Source of the DNA: Chrysogorgia sp. JL179-B06
Taxonomy: Eukaryota; Cnidaria; Anthozoa; Scleralcyonacea; Chrysogorgiidae
Direction of reading: 5' to 3'
Length of the DNA stretch: 64,000 bases
NCBI GenBank assembly: GCA_035772405.1
Contig: JAYKKM010000439.1
Span: 5,222,001 to 5,286,000, forward strand
The translations under genes and the position numbers were made by a program. Each line of letters starts with the position of its first letter. Position 1 is the stretch's first letter. Below the pieces are notes generated by a model. The model saw only the letters and a program-made list of their open reading frames with translations, did not search any database and was not told where the DNA came from. Of the stretch, positions 32,529-44,617 are shown one piece after another.

Positions 32529-33086
32529 CAGGGGCGTAAATGTGGGGGGGGGGGGTGTGGGGGGGGTGGTACACCCCCCAGACACATGCTCCAGTCGGTC
32601 TAAAAATGAGGGCAGTCGGTCTCAAAATTATGCATCGTTTAATTAGATGCAATTCTAACAGTGACCGATTGACCGACTAAATATTTTCGGAGACCGACTT
32701 CAATCATGGCAAGAAATTAAGATTATGATGAGCGCTATTTCAATTGGAGTTTACTCGTAAATCGTATTATCGTAATACCGGTAATTATAGACTAATAGTC
32801 TACAATATATTTCGCTGAGTCGAAAATCCCGCTTCAGCGACTGTTGGAAAGCGTTCTTCATCATTAAAATATGCTCGCGGCCTTTAAAATATGCATGCGG
32901 TATTATAATTTGCTTCGAATGTTAAGTCTGCTGTATTTAGCCTTACTTGATTAAATTTATATTATTATCACTGTCATACGGATAATCAGTCATACAACGA
33001 ATTTCGGCTGTATTTACGTATCATTGATTAGTCGGTCTCATTTTGAAACTACACCCCCCCAGCCAAAATTGATATGTACGCCCCTG
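32529..33086. mobile_element. hAT-type MITE with intact 8-bp duplication
   Basis: It starts caggggcg and ends cgcccctg, with gcaacatt at 32521-32528 and 33087-33094. G- and C-rich runs lie just inside each end, and a gtcggtct motif repeats inside. No ORF. Confidence 0.88.
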
Positions 33087-33906
33087 GCAACATTCACCAG
33101 AGCCTGTCTCAGTCGCGAATTCAGTTTTTAACTGCAAAATTGATTATCAAACAATTATTATTATTTCCGTGACGAACCGCTGAGAATCAATTGTAAGTTT
33201 GCGGGCGGTATATAGTAATCGAGGAAATAATTTCTTCAACCTTACTCATTAACTATTTGTTCGTCTGCAAACAAATGATTCTTAGCGATTGCTGACGGAA
33301 CCCGTGCGACGGAGAGCACAAAACAATTAATCAACAACGTTTCCTGACTGGCTCATACATTACTTCTTTTCACGGGCTGTATTACATTATTTGTAAAAGG
33401 TGAGTTTAGATTAACCTACAAACAGGCTTTTAGCCAGAATTTCAAAACTGGCCGTTCAAAAATTTTTGTCGGCGTGGCCGTGAGCAAGTGAACTTATCAA
33501 ACGTATTGAACAGCGGTTTTATTAAACAACGTTTTTGCTACTTCATGTTAGATCATATACATATACGTTAAAGCGATCCGCAATCAATGGTCATATCTGC
33601 ATGTTCTTGACAAAAATTAGTAACGAAACAAACACAATAGCTAAAATAAACAGCTGCAGCTAATATAAATCAAGAAACATTAAGGGGGAAACCTGTAAGT
33701 TGAAAATATTTTGCTTAGGCAATCCGTGGTCGTCAATACGATAAGTGTCCGTCCAAAATTCCGATTTCTCAAAAGTGGCCGGCTGTCTTGCTAAAAGCCT
33801 GCCTACACATCAGTATATAAGATATTTTATTAAACTTCAGACTTTTTGTAAGTCTAAATTTTAAGAAGTAGAACCTAAATGGAAAAAATCGTATTGAATA
33901 ACTTAC
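33087..33906. other. Intronic stretch without recognised features
   Basis: AT-rich sequence after the MITE duplication. No supported feature. Confidence 0.5.
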
Positions 33907-34119
33907 CTAATTCTTTGATAGTATACACTCTATGAGAGTGGGATAAAAAGTGAGATTCAACACTTCCGTTAGTCGAAGCATTGTTATCGTCTAGCACTAG
34001 CCTCCACGATATTCGATATTTTTGTATTATTCCGTTAGGATCCCGCGGTGGACTCCATCGAACTACGATAGTTGTTGAAGAATTCTTACTTCCGGTAACG
34101 TTAGACGGTTGACCAGGAT
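33907..34119 (-). CDS. FN3 exon, first half of a domain
   Basis: 71 codons between ttacag and gtaagt: PGQPSNVTGSKNSSTTIVV, then RWSPPRDPNGIIQKYRISW. It pairs with 32129-32221. Confidence 0.85.
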
Positions 34120-34214
34120 CTGTAAGGACCATGATAAGGAGAATTGATATAAATGACAAAAAAACAACTTCAATGGCGATTTTTATATTAAATAATAATG
34201 ATAATAATGAAATA

Positions 34215-34637
34215 TACCGTATTTCCTCTAGTAAACGCCTAGCCTCAAATAAACGCCTCCCTCTATTAAACGCCACACACATCAGAGCGGCGTTTATTAG
34301 AAAAAATACAGAAAGTGCAATATCGTTTTGTTCCTGTTTTGTTATTTGTTCCACAAAACATTTGAGAACACTTTAAAGCCTACACAGTGTGGCTTCATTG
34401 TCGAAGTGATGTAAACAACTCAGTTTAAACTAGCCATTGTTAAAGTTAAATAAAGTAAAGTAATAATAAAAGTAAAAACGAAAAAAGAACTCGACCAACA
34501 TCCTTCTTATCCGGACCTCGCGCTCGGTAAATCACATATTGTTTAATAAACGCCTCCCTCTAAAAAAGGACCCCTCTAATAAACGCCGCATCAAATTGTT
34601 CCAAAATTTAAGATTGTTTATTAGAGGAAATGCGGTA
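34215..34637. mobile_element. MITE with taccgtatttcctcta ends
   Basis: taccgtatttcctcta at the left returns as tagaggaaatgcggta. Several taaacgcc units lie inside near both ends. TA flanks both ends, so the insertion may be TA-specific. Confidence 0.6.
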
Positions 34638-34789
34638 ATATAACACCACACTAAACTACACCACACCACGTAACGTAATTACGTAACATAACGTAATGTA
34701 ATATATGATAATGTAATGTAAAATATAATATATATAATATTATACTCCAACTGTAAATTGTCCAATCAGAGAGCTAGGTTTGTACCACG

Positions 34790-35784
34790 TGATACCAGCT
34801 CCAATCACTTACTTGGCAAACCTCAGTTTACAATCATCTCTATTTCCAACATCAGAGAAAATCGCGAAGATTACGCCAGTGTACAAATCACCGATATCTA
34901 TACTTCCGGTGTTTTCTAAGGACCTAGAATCAAACGACCTTTTCTCTCCCTATCAGTTTGGGTTTCGCCGTGGCAGATCAACACAGCATGCTGTAACTTA
35001 TCTCACAGATAAAATTCGAAAATATTGACAAAGGTTATTGTTCAGGAGCGGTTTACATTGACCTAAGAAAAGCCTTTGATACTGTTCGTCATGCAAATCT
35101 ATTGGGAAAATTGTCAAGTTATGGGATTCAAGACCAGGAGTCGTTGTGGTTACATGACTATCTTTTTAATAGATCGCAATATGTGAACTTCGACGGTTGC
35201 ACCTCAAATATGGAAAAGGTCACCATTGGAGTGCCCCAGGGTTCCATACTGGGTACTTTACTATTCGCATTACTGATCAACGACATCCATCTAACGCTGA
35301 ACAAAAGCAACATACTCCTTTACGCAGATGACACCGTCATCTACTATGCCGATGCGATGTGGAAATGATCTTGAACACAGAATTAAACTGTTTGGCCAAA
35401 TGTTTGATGATAATAACCTGATTATAAACATCAAAAAAGGGAAAACAGAATTTGTTCTCTATGGTTCCAGTAAAAAGTTACAAACCCAACCCAATATACA
35501 AATTAAAATTAACAATACCACTGTCAACGAAGTAGAGGGATATAAATATCTTGAAGTCTTTTTAGACAACCATCTATCACTCCAACGATATGCACAGGAC
35601 ATGTACAAAAAAGAACACAAGAGGAAATAACTCCTTAATTAAACTCCCAAAAGCAAGGAAAGAGGCAGGCCGGAAACGTTTTGCTGCCCAAGCTGCCTTA
35701 ATTTATAATAATTTGACTAAAGACATTAGAGATGAGAAAAGCCTTTTAAATTTTAAAAAGAAAGTGGGACTACTTAAATTTTAA
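34790..35784 (+). pseudogene. Non-LTR reverse transcriptase, frameshifted and internally deleted
   Basis: Three frames in order carry SPYQFGFRRGRSTQHAVTYL, then AVYIDLRKAFDTVRH (shifted), then GVPQGSILGTLLFALLIND with LLYADDTVIYYA (the catalytic YADD) and YKYLEVFLDNHLSL. A C-terminal block (KRFAAQAALIYNNL) follows with a clear deletion before it. The palm motifs survive, but frameshifts and missing thumb sequence make it dead. Confidence 0.8.
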
Positions 35785-35858
35785 CATACATATGGAACAA
35801 CAACTCTTAGCTCTATTCTTATATATTTTATATTTTTTATATTCTTTGAATTTCTTAA

Positions 35859-36514
35859 AGAGTGAGTGTCAGGGTAGTGCTTTGCGCGCTTGTTTTCTTC
35901 TTGGCGGCCATTTTATGGGACGCCTATTTCAGTTCACAAACGAATCCGTCGATATTTGATCAATCCTTCTTATAAATTATCCATTTTCAAGTTTTCTATG
36001 AAGTAAATATACCTGAGTGATCAATTATTGTGATATTTTTCGTAAAATTTATCATTTACTATAGTAATCTTTTCGATACACAGAAGCTGCTACGAGCGCT
36101 TCGCCTCCGAAGCGTGGAAGACCGGGTTATGCTGTTGAAACAGCGCGAATAAGTTTGCGAATGGAAGTGTTTGATGAGTGACTAGTAAAGAAATATATTT
36201 TGTTTCTTCTGATGTTTTGTTCATTTGAATTTGCAAAGATTCAGGAACTAAAGCAATCCGGGCCAGCTTGTTCGTCAGAAACGGCGTTGTGCGTGGCCCG
36301 CAGTGGTTCACAAACAAGCGAAGCGCAACTGTTCAAATCGTCTTGAACATTAACTTCATAACGCCCCGAATCAGGATCGGACTCCAATTTCAACATTTCC
36401 AAATAAATCTAGAGTTCACATGCAAATTATAGTTCTAACGATGCGATGCACTGCAATCAATTCGTATGAAAACAAAAACACAAGCGCGCAAAGCACTACC
36501 CTGACACTCACTCT
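35859..36514. mobile_element. Foldback MITE with TTAA target duplication, agagtgagtgtca family
   Basis: 656 bp between TTAA at 35855-35858 and 36515-36518. The inverted ends are about 35 bp long (agagtgagtgtcagggtagt and its inverse). The interior shares sequence with the copy at 24039. Confidence 0.8.
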
Positions 36515-36518
36515 TTAA

Positions 36519-36916
36519 CTTTTAACTTATTGTATTATCATGCTTAATACGTATTCTTATTCTTATTTAAATAGTACATAGTCTAATTAATTAACAGGTC
36601 CTCCATTGATACCAGAAATTTTAATTCTGAATGAGCCAACCTGTATAAATATTAGTTATTATTATTATCATCGAATTGCCCCACCCCGTGGCATTCGAGC
36701 TAAAATACCACGCTACATTAAATACACATGCCAATTATGGCTAAGGAAGCAGGAGACCTTCCACTCGCAGAATTCGACGAAATATTACCCCTTAGGATGA
36801 TATATCATCCATGTGGTTAATATTTCCTCGACTACATCTTGCTCCGTGTCCATACATGATAAATATGATATACGTGATGTAAGGTAATTTTATGTAATAA
36901 TAATAAGACCACATAC
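36519..36916. other. Intronic stretch
   Basis: No supported feature. An ATT run lies near 36650. Confidence 0.5.
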
Positions 36917-37009
36917 GTGTTTCACTGGTACGACGACTTTCAGCTGCAGCTGAGCCATTTCCAGCGTTAGTAATGGCGTTCACAGAGACATTGTAAATAG
37001 AATAGGGTT
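36917..37009 (-). CDS. FN3 exon, second half of a domain (pairs with 37826-38047)
   Basis: 31 codons between cttag and gtatgt: EPYSIYNVSVNAITNAGNG. Donor gtatgt. Confidence 0.85.
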
Positions 37010-37149
37010 CTAAGAAATTCAAAATACAAATTAAAAGTTCTCCCGTCAGATATTGACGGCTGATCATATAGAGTCAGTTTGTCGATGCAGTAGCTCAATA
37101 AGAATAGACTGGTTTCTGGTGCTTTTCACAGAATCACATATAAGGGTTT

Positions 37150-37337
37150 TATAGACCTCTTTCATAATGGCGGATAGTCTAAATATTCTTATATATGCAT
37201 GCCAATTAGCATTTCTGGCCTTGTTACAAAGCAAAGATTATTTGGAATTACAGATACACGAACGAAGTCAGAAAGACTAATTTAAATGAATATAAAAAAA
37301 TATTTAATTTGGGTGCCATTATGAAAGAGGTCTATAA
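37150..37337. mobile_element. MITE with TA-type flanks
   Basis: tatagacctctttcataatg returns inverted as cattatgaaagaggtctata, 188 bp in all. Confidence 0.65.
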
Positions 37338-37387
37338 TGTAACAAGATTTCAAGTGGTATCATAGTGTACTTATTGTTGTTAATGTG

Positions 37388-37458
37388 AAAATCGTTTGTA
37401 TTTGTTTTGGGACCGCAGTACAATTACTGCGTTCCCAAAACAAATACAAACGATTTTT
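37388..37458. repeat. Perfect hairpin of about 30-bp arms
   Basis: aaatcgtttgtatttgtttt then gggac, a short loop, and the exact inverse (gtcccaaaac is gttcccaaaac, one slip). Confidence 0.75.
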
Positions 37459-37825
37459 ACAAACGCATTAGCTATTACAGTTATCCAGCATGTTGAATTA
37501 ATGTCTGTAAATCATGTCTGTAATATATATACCATGGAAATGCTAATAAATAAATAGATAAAAAATAAATAAATGGCGCGTGAGCGGTTTTGACATATGC
37601 TACGTCTCAAGATATCACCATTAATACTAGAACTAGGCACTGATGGTATTGCAAAGTTTCAATCTTGTAGTTTGTTTGGTGATTCTCAAATACAAGTATT
37701 GCGCTTTGTTCTTTACAAAATTTTATGCTAAAATGTCTTTATATTCTCACAATCGCTGCTGCAAATAGAATACACGTTCACGTTTTGAAAGATATGAGTT
37801 GACATCATAATCAGAAACATCTTAC

Positions 37826-38047
37826 CCAGACCACCGATAACCAAGAATGTTGCGTGTTCATCTTTAATAAACTTTTCACTTAATTCACCAATTTGATTGA
37901 TTGGTTGATTTAGATCATTTTTTATTAACCGCCATTTAACATAGTATCCTTTAATAACACCGTAAGTATGATTTGGACGTGTCCACGTTATGTTAAGTTG
38001 TTCAGAAGACACGTTCGTTAGGTTGATGATAATTGGGGGACCAGGAA
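37826..38047 (-). CDS. FN3 exon, first half of a domain
   Basis: 74 codons between ttttag and gtaag: VPGPPIINLTNVSSEQLNIT, then GVIKGYYVKWRLI. It is slightly longer than its sister exons. It pairs with 36917-37009. Confidence 0.85.
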
Positions 38048-38218
38048 CTAAAAAAGAAACAAAAACAAATACATAAATAAACAGATAATTGATAAAACCA
38101 ATTGTTGCTCAAACGGGAAGAGAAACGGTACAGGTATAAATGGAAAGAAAAAATATGATGGAAGAAAAAATGATGTCGTCTACCAGATACTTTTAGACAT
38201 ATAATTATTCAACATTAC

Positions 38219-38314
38219 CATCTTCATCTGTTCTAAACTCTTGTTTTGATGTATTCTGTCCTTCTCCTATTATAGTCGAGGCGCTTACTTGAATCTCATA
38301 CCAACTGTACTTTT
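38219..38314 (-). CDS. FN3 exon, second half of a domain (pairs with 44130-44339)
   Basis: 32 codons between caacag and gtaatg: EKYSWYEIQVSASTIIGEG. The Tyr-corner tyrosine and the following pattern are conserved. Confidence 0.85.
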
Positions 38315-38734
38315 CTGTTGTAATAAAAAAACGAGAATTTGATTTACTGGCAATTTTGCAACAACCGATTTTAATAATTGTTTTACTATTCAATTTTTAA
38401 CATCTTTATTTTCTAATTATATAATTTGCAAAGCAATATTTTCTGAGATGGAGGTTACTATACGCACGCCAACGGTATTATTTGTAAAAAATCAACGTTT
38501 GATATCTTATTTATATCGTATTGTTTGTAGACAGTTACTTAGGCTGACATATGCTAGGAGGAAACGAGATTATATCCTAGTAGTAGATTATACCCTAGTA
38601 TTATATCTTAATACTTCCACTGACTCATTTTTCCAGAATTATATGATTTTTAAAATTATTTTGGGGGTGTGACACCTCCATACCTCACCCCAATACCGAC
38701 ACCCCTGTAAAAGCTGAATAGGCACGACCGTTAA

Positions 38735-39560
38735 AGTACCTATGTCAAGGTCAGGGATTTTGCATATTATATTTGGGTTATTCTAAAGAAAATTTGTAAT
38801 ATATCTTCTCAGACGAAAGTCTCATCTTCATGGACGTTTTCGCTCTCGGAGTTGGACTGGTGATTACTGGTGAGAGAATGGCGTTTGGTACCGGACATCA
38901 TATTGAGAATTCTCAAAGAAGAACAACAATAGAGTTAAAGACTCGTGTGCTCTCTTTCCGCGAAATGCTTTGTACATTTTGATTTAAACATTTAGTGGAG
39001 CAATGTCATCGAGCTTTTCCGAATTAAATGACAGCGGGTACATGATGGAAGTCGACGACGACGCAGTTGTGTCAACAAAACCCTTCGCAACACAGAATAC
39101 AGAACAGTGGACACCATACGAAGGCGAACCTGTCGCCGACCTGTTGCAGACTGGATCGCGAATTATAACGAGATTACATCGGCGACAGGTTCGCCTTCGT
39201 ATGGTGCCGACTGTTCTGTATTCTGTGTTGCGAAGGGTTTTGTTGACACAACTGCTTCGACTTCCATCATGTATTTAACTAGGAAAATCTCGATGACAAT
39301 CCAAGAGAGATTCTGAGCACTATATCAGCACAAGAGTCTTTAGCTCTGTTGTTGATGTCACTTGCGGCGCCAAACGCCATTCTCTCCGAACAGTAGTCAC
39401 CAGTACTTTCCATCTCACGGTAAAAGACAAAAATGGGCAAAATAGCCAACTTCGAGAGTGAAAAAGTCCATGATGATGAGATTTTCGTCCAACAAGATAT
39501 ATTACAACTTTTCTTAGAATAACCCAAATATGCGAAATCCCTGACCTTGATATAGGCAAT
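38735..39560. mobile_element. Foldback element with TTAA duplication and a nested palindrome
   Basis: 826 bp between TTAA at 38731-38734 and 39561-39564. The outer arms are about 200 bp each (agtacctatgtcaaggtcag and inverse). The centre (about 39036-39275) is another palindrome, whose left half reads openly from ATG at 39003 (MSSSFSELNDSGYMMEVDDD). The right half is its inverse. The centre looks like two head-to-head copies of a 5' exon from an autonomous relative (inference). Confidence 0.75.
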
Positions 39561-39653
39561 TTAATCTACACGCCATATTCACAAAACATCATTAATTTCC
39601 TGTAATTCCAAACGTTAATTAGCAACATTTCTCATTTTGCATTCGTTATTTGA

Positions 39654-42600
39654 AAATTAGTTCAGTTACTGACTTTATTAGTCATATTATAATTTCAAAA
39701 TTAGGTCAGTTACTGAATTTCATCAGTCATTTTTATAGTTCAATATTAGTTGAGTTAATGACTTTTATTAGTTCAACATTAGTTCAGTTACTGACTTTTA
39801 TTAGTTCTTTTATTAGTTCAACATTAGTTCAGTTACTGATTTTATTAGTTCTTTTATTAGTTCAACATTAGTTCAGTTACTGACTTTTAGTAGTTCTTTT
39901 ATTAGTTCAACATTAGTTCAGTTACTGATTTTATTAGTTCTTTTATTAGTTCAACATTAGTTCAGTTACTGACTTTTAGTAGTTCTTTTATTAGTTCAAC
40001 ATTAGTTCAGTTACTGACTTTTATTAGTTCTTTTATTAGTTCAACATTAGTTCAGTTACTGACTTTTATTAGTTCTTTTATTAGTTCAACATTAGTTCAG
40101 TTACTGACTTTTAGTAGTTCTTTTATTAGTTCAACATTAGTTCAGTTACTGACTTTTAGTAGTTCTTTTATTAGTTCAACATTAGTTCAGTTACTGACTT
40201 TTAGTAGTTCTTTTATTAGTTCAACATTAGTTCAGTTACTGACTTTTAGTAGTTCTTTTATTAGTTCAACATTAGTTCAGTTACTGACTTTTATTAGTTC
40301 TTTTATAAGTTCAACATTAGTTCAGTTACTGACTTTTATTAGTTCTTTTATTAGTTCAACATTAGTTCAGTTACTGACTTTTAGTATATAGTTCTTTTAT
40401 TAGTTCAACATTAGTTCAGTTACTGACTTTTAGTAGTTCTTTTATTAGTTCAACATTAGTTCTGTTACTGACTTTTATTAGTTCTTTTATTAGTTCAACA
40501 TTAGTTCAGTTACTGACTTTTAGTAGTTCTTTTATTAGTTCAACATTAGTTCAGTTACTGACTTTTATTAGTTCTTTTATTAGTTCAACATTAGTTCAGT
40601 TACTGACTTTTATTAGTTCTTTTATTAGTTCAACATTAGTTCAGTTACTGACTTTTATTAGTTCTTTTATTAGTTCAACATTAGTTCAGTTACTGACTTT
40701 TAGTAGTTCTTTTATTAGTTCAACATTAGTTCAGTTACTGACTTTTAGTAGTTCTTTTATTAGTTCAACATTAGTTCAGTTACTGACTTTTATTAGTTCT
40801 TTTATTAGTTCAACATTAGTTCAGTTACTGACTTTTAGTAGTTCTTTTATTAGTTCAACATTAGTTCAGTTACTGACTTTTAGTAGTTATTTTATTAGTT
40901 CAACATTAGTTCAGTTACTGACTTTTAGTAGTTATTTTATTAGTTCAACATTAGTTCAGTTACTGACTTTTAGTAGTTCTTTTATTAGTTCAACATTAGT
41001 TTCAGTTACTGACTTTTATTAGTTCTTTTATTAGTTCAACATTAGTTCAGTTACTGACTTTCAGTAGTTCTTTTATTAGTTCAACATTAGTTCAGTTACT
41101 GACTTTTAGTAGTTCTTTTATTAGTTCAACATTAGTTCAGTTACTGACTTTTATTAATTCTTTTATTAGTTCAACATTAGTTCTGTTACTGACTTTTATT
41201 AGTTCTTTTATTAGTTCAACATTAGTTCAGTTACTGACTTTCAGTAGTTCTTTTATTAGTTCAACATTAGTTCAGTTACTGACTTTTAGTAGTTCTTTTA
41301 TTAGTTCAACATTAGTTCAGTTACTGACTTTTATTAATTCTTTTATTAGTTCAACATTAGTTCTGTTACTGACTTTTATTAGTTCTTTTATTAGTTCAAC
41401 ATTAGTTCAGTTACTGACTTTTAGTAGTTCTTTTATTAGTTCAACATTAGTTCAGTTACTGACTTTTAGTAGTTCTTTTATTAGTTCAACATTAGTTCAG
41501 TTACTGACTTTTAGTAGTTATTTTATTAGTTCAACATTAGTTCAGTTACTGACTTTTAGTAGTTATTTTATTAGTTCAACATTAGTTCAGTTACTGACTT
41601 TTAGTAGTTCTTTTATTAGTTCAACATTAGTTCAGTTACTGACTTTTATTAGTTCTTTTATTAGTTCAACATTAGTTCAGTTACTGACTTTCAGTAGTTC
41701 TTTTATTAGTTCAACATTAGTTCAGTTACTGACTTTTAGTAGTTCTTTTATTAGTTCAACATTAGTTCAGTTACTGACTTTTATTAATTATTTTATTAGT
41801 TCAACATTAGTTCTGTTACTGACTTTTATTAGTTCTTTTATTAGTTCAACATTAGTTCAGTTACTGACTTTCAGTAGTTCTTTTATTAGTTCAACATTAG
41901 TTCAGTTACTGACTTTTAGTAGTTCTTTTATTAGTTCAACATTAGTTCAGTTACTGACTTTTATTAATTCTTTTATTAGTTCAACATTAGTTCTGTTACT
42001 GACTTTTATTAGTTCTTTTATTAGTTCAACATTAGTTCAGTTACTGACTTTTAGTAGTTCTTTTATTAGTTCAACATTAGTTCAGTTACTGACTTTTAGT
42101 AGTTCTTTTATTAGTTCAACATTAGTTCAGTTACTGACTTTTAGTAGTTATTTTATTAGTTCAACATTAGTTCAGTTACTGACTTTTAGTAGTTATTTTA
42201 TTAGTTCAACATTAGTTCAGTTACTGACTTTTAGTAGTTCTTTTATTAGTTTCAACATTAGTTCAGTTACTGACTTTTAGTAGTTCTTTTATTAGTTCAA
42301 CATTAGTTCAGTTACTGACTTTTAGTAGTTATTTTATTAGTTCAACATTAGTTCAGTTACTGACTTTTAGTAGTTCTTTTATTAGTTCAACATTAGTTCA
42401 GTTACTGACTTTTAGTAGTTATTTTATTAGTTCAACATTAGTTCAGTTACTGACTTTTAGTAGTTCTTTTATTAGTTCAACATTAGTTCAGTTACTGACT
42501 TTTATTAGTTCTTTTATTAGTTCAACATTAGTTCAGTTACTGACTTTTAGTAGTTCTTTTATTAGTTCAACATTAGTTCAGTTACTGACTTTTAGTAGTT

Positions 42601-44107
42601 ATTTTATTAGTTCAACATTAGTTCAGTTACTGACTTTTAGTAGTTATTTTATTAGTTCAACATTAGTTCAGTTACTGACTTTTAGTAGTTCTTTTATTAG
42701 TTCAACATTAGTTCAGTTACTGACTTTTATTAGTTCTTTTATTAGTTCAACATTAGTTCAGTTACTGACTTTCAGTAGTTCTTTTATTAGTTCAACATTA
42801 GTTCAGTTACTGACTTTTAGTAGTTCTTTTATTAGTTCAATATTAGTTCAGTTACTGACTTTTATTAGTTCTTTTATTAGTTCAACATTAGTTCAGTTAC
42901 TGACTTTTAGTAGTTCTTTTATTAGTTCAACATTAGTTCAGTTACTGACTTTTAGTAGTTATTTTATTAGGTATTAGTTCAACATTAGTTCAGTTACTGA
43001 CTTTTAGTAGTTATTTTATTAGTTCAACATTAGTTCAGTTACTGACTTTTAGTAGTTATTTTATTAGTTCAACATTAGTTCAGTTACTGACTTTTAGTAG
43101 TTCTTTTATTAGTTCAACATTAGTTCAGTTACTGACTTTTAGTAGTTCTTTTATTAGTTCAACATTAGTTCAGTTACTGACTTTTAGTAGTTCTTTTATT
43201 AGTTCAACATTAGTTCAGTTACTGACTTTTAGTAGTTCTTTTATTAGTTCAACATTAGTTCAGTTACTGACTTTTAGTAGTTATTTTATTAGTTCAACAT
43301 TAGTTCAGTTACTGACTTTATAAGTTCTTTTATTAGTTCAACATTAGTTCAGTTACTGACTTTTAGTAGTTATTTTATTAGTTCAACATTAGTTCAGTTA
43401 CTGACTTTTAGTTGTTCTTTTATTAGTTCAACATTAGTTCAGTTACTGACTTTATAACTTGTTTTATTAGTTCAACATTAGTTCAGTTACTGACTTTTAG
43501 TAGTTCTTTTATTAGTTCAACATTAGTTCAGTTACTGACTTTTAGTAGTTCTTTTATTAGTTCAACATTAGTTCAGTTACTGACTTTTAGTAGTTCTTTT
43601 ATTAGTTCAACATTAGTTCAGTTACTGACTTTCAGTAGTTCTTTTATTAGTTCAACATTAGTTCAGTTACTGACTTTTAGTAGTTCTTTTATTAGTTCAA
43701 CATTAGTTCAGTTACTGACTTTTAGTAGTTCTTTTATTAGTTCAACATTAGTTCAGTTACTGACTTTTAGTAGTTCTTTTATTAGTTCAACATTAGTTCA
43801 GTTACTGACTTTTAGTAGTTCTTTTATTAGTTCAACATTAGTTCAGTTACTGACTTTTAGTAGTTCTTTTATTAGTTCAACATTAGTTCAGTTACTGACT
43901 TTTAGTAGTTCTTTTATTAGTTCAACATTAGTTCAGTTACTGACTTTTAGTAGTTCTTTTATTAGTTCAACATTAGTTCAGTTACTGACTTTTAGTAGTT
44001 CTTTTATTAGTTCAACATTAGTTCAGTTACTGACTTTCAGTAGTTCTTTTATTAGTTCAACATTAGTTCAGTTACTGACTTTTAGTAGTTCTTTTATTAG
44101 TTCAACA
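39654..44107. repeat. 45-bp satellite array, about 97 copies
   Basis: The unit contains agttcttttattagttcaac followed by attagttcagttactgactt. Sequence variants (agtagttc, attagttc, agtagtta, cagtagttc, attaattc) make a higher-order pattern: variants at 41160 and 41340 recur at 41790 and 41970, i.e. a 630-bp (14-unit) duplication. The left 150 bp is degenerate and the rest very uniform. The array ends about 20 bp from the splice donor of the exon at 44130. Confidence 0.95.
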
Positions 44108-44129
44108 TATCGAAAAAAATCACTCTTAC

Positions 44130-44339
44130 CAAGATCAGAGAGTAGAATATTGAGATGACTCGTCTTTTCAACTTTCCACTTCTCTCCAGACACAGTTTCG
44201 TTATTATCATCTCTTATTTTTTTATAATAAATGGCATAATCAGTAAGAACTCCATTTGGCCATTGTGGTTCATCCCATGTCACGTTTAATTCCGTGGAGG
44301 AAAGATTGAACGCATTAACATTGAGAGGTACAGATGGTT
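44130..44339 (-). CDS. FN3 exon, first half of a domain
   Basis: 70 codons between ttctag and gtaag: EPSVPLNVNAFNLSSTELNV, then PNGVLTDYAIYYKKI. It is flanked by the satellite on the 3' side and an (AAT)n tract about 57 bp upstream of its acceptor. It pairs with 38219-38314. Confidence 0.85.
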
Positions 44340-44394
44340 CTAGAACGAATACAAATATATATTCATTATTGAAAAACCAAAATGGTCTCAAAAC

Positions 44395-44396
<2 letters not shown>

Positions 44397-44463
<67 letters not shown>
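44397..44463. repeat. (AAT)n microsatellite
   Basis: About 22 units. On the transcribed strand it is a T-rich (ATT)n tract close to an intron 3' end. Confidence 0.9.
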
Positions 44464-44617
44464 GTGGCATGAAAATAGAACAGAATAAAACATTTCTAAC
44501 ATACGGTGCTCAATATACTACAATATTTACAAATACAACAGACATAACTAATACACTATATATACAGTGGGACTAATAATGTGAAGTAAACTAATTAAGT
44601 TGAAATACATTTACAAT

